Positions 5,715 to 5,888 of a stretch of DNA of 5,888 bases are shown piece after piece; within the stretch, counting starts at the first letter, position 1; every line of letters starts with the position of its first letter. The stretch covers positions 1 to 5,888 of the forward strand of contig CAYYYW010000035.1 in NCBI GenBank assembly GCA_964476245.1, given 5' to 3'. A model generated the notes under the pieces. That model had not been told where the DNA came from and made no database searches. It was given only the letters and a program-made list of their open reading frames with translations. The translations under genes and the position numbers were made by a program. This stretch comes from CAYYYW01 sp964476245. GTDB lineage: Bacteria; Patescibacteriota; Microgenomatia; UBA1406; HO2-37-13b.

Positions 5715-5888
5715 ACGGGCAAAACAGGGGAGATATAAAAATTGGTTTGGAGGTTGATGTCGTGTTAAAGGCGGACCAAAGAACCGGCAAATTTACCCGC
5801 GGTGTAGTGGCGGGAATTTTGACAAACTCTAATTTTCATCCGCATGGCATTAAGGTGCGTTTGGAGGATGGGCAGGTTGGCCGGGTGC
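5711..5888 (+). CDS. ywbE: YwbE family protein (DUF2196), 3' end outside window
   Basis: The frame opens with MNGQNRGDIKIGLEVDVVLK and continues with DQRTGKFTRGVVAGILTNS, FHPHGIKVRLEDGQVGRV to the window edge. This closely follows the short YwbE family known from Bacillus subtilis (about 65 residues), so only a few residues are likely lost. The function is not established; the KOW-like basic, beta-rich character (GxxVxVVLKxDQRTGKxTRGxV) suggests a nucleic-acid or ribosome-associated role, which is inference. There is no Shine-Dalgarno; translation is probably coupled to the upstream gene through the ATGA overlap. Confidence 0.9.
   Translation, partial: MNGQNRGDIKIGLEVDVVLKADQRTGKFTRGVVAGILTNSNFHPHGIKVRLEDGQVGRV

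Overview
The window looks like a piece of an AT-rich, compact bacterial genome, most likely a Patescibacteria/CPR (Parcubacteria-like) member. This is inferred from the gene set, the mostly short gaps or 4-base ATGA overlaps between genes, and the near absence of Shine-Dalgarno motifs (only the ygjP-like gene has a clear one). No rRNA, tRNA, CRISPR array or transposase was seen. All confident genes are on the + strand and the standard genetic code fits.

Layout. 1-747: the 3' part of a RecQ-family DNA helicase (half of the motor core, zinc-binding module, HRDC domain; the winged-helix domain seems absent). 744-798: a short relic carrying the start and the Cys-rich end of a second copy of the PD-(D/E)XK nuclease encoded further downstream. 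841-871: an extended -10 promoter. 898-2631 and 2665-3825: a two-gene membrane module, a polytopic DUF2339 protein followed by an exported, membrane-anchored protein with a DUF3999-like ectodomain and thrombospondin type 3 calcium-binding repeats. 3826-4031: a 206-base gap with what looks like the decayed end of another gene. 4032-4790: a RecB/Cas4-like PD-(D/E)XK nuclease with two CxxC pairs. 4823-5059: a small acidic unknown protein. 5060-5153: a hairpin and a possible broken mini-ORF. 5154-5714: a YgjP/SprT-like zinc metallopeptidase. 5711-5888: the start of a YwbE-family protein, cut by the window edge.

How it fits together. The outer genes (recQ, nuclease, small ORF, ygjP, ywbE) read like a housekeeping or DNA-repair type cluster. 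The DUF2339/DUF3999-like pair is a cell-envelope module sitting inside that cluster. It is bracketed by gene debris: on the left a strongly supported relic of the nuclease gene, on the right a weaker relic that may be the end of a ygjP-like gene. One economical history, which is inference, is that a nuclease-small ORF-ygjP block was once duplicated in tandem behind recQ, the first copy decayed, and the envelope module now occupies its place. The nuclease relic is the least expected signal in the window and is supported by a perfect 22-base repeat in the same protein frame.
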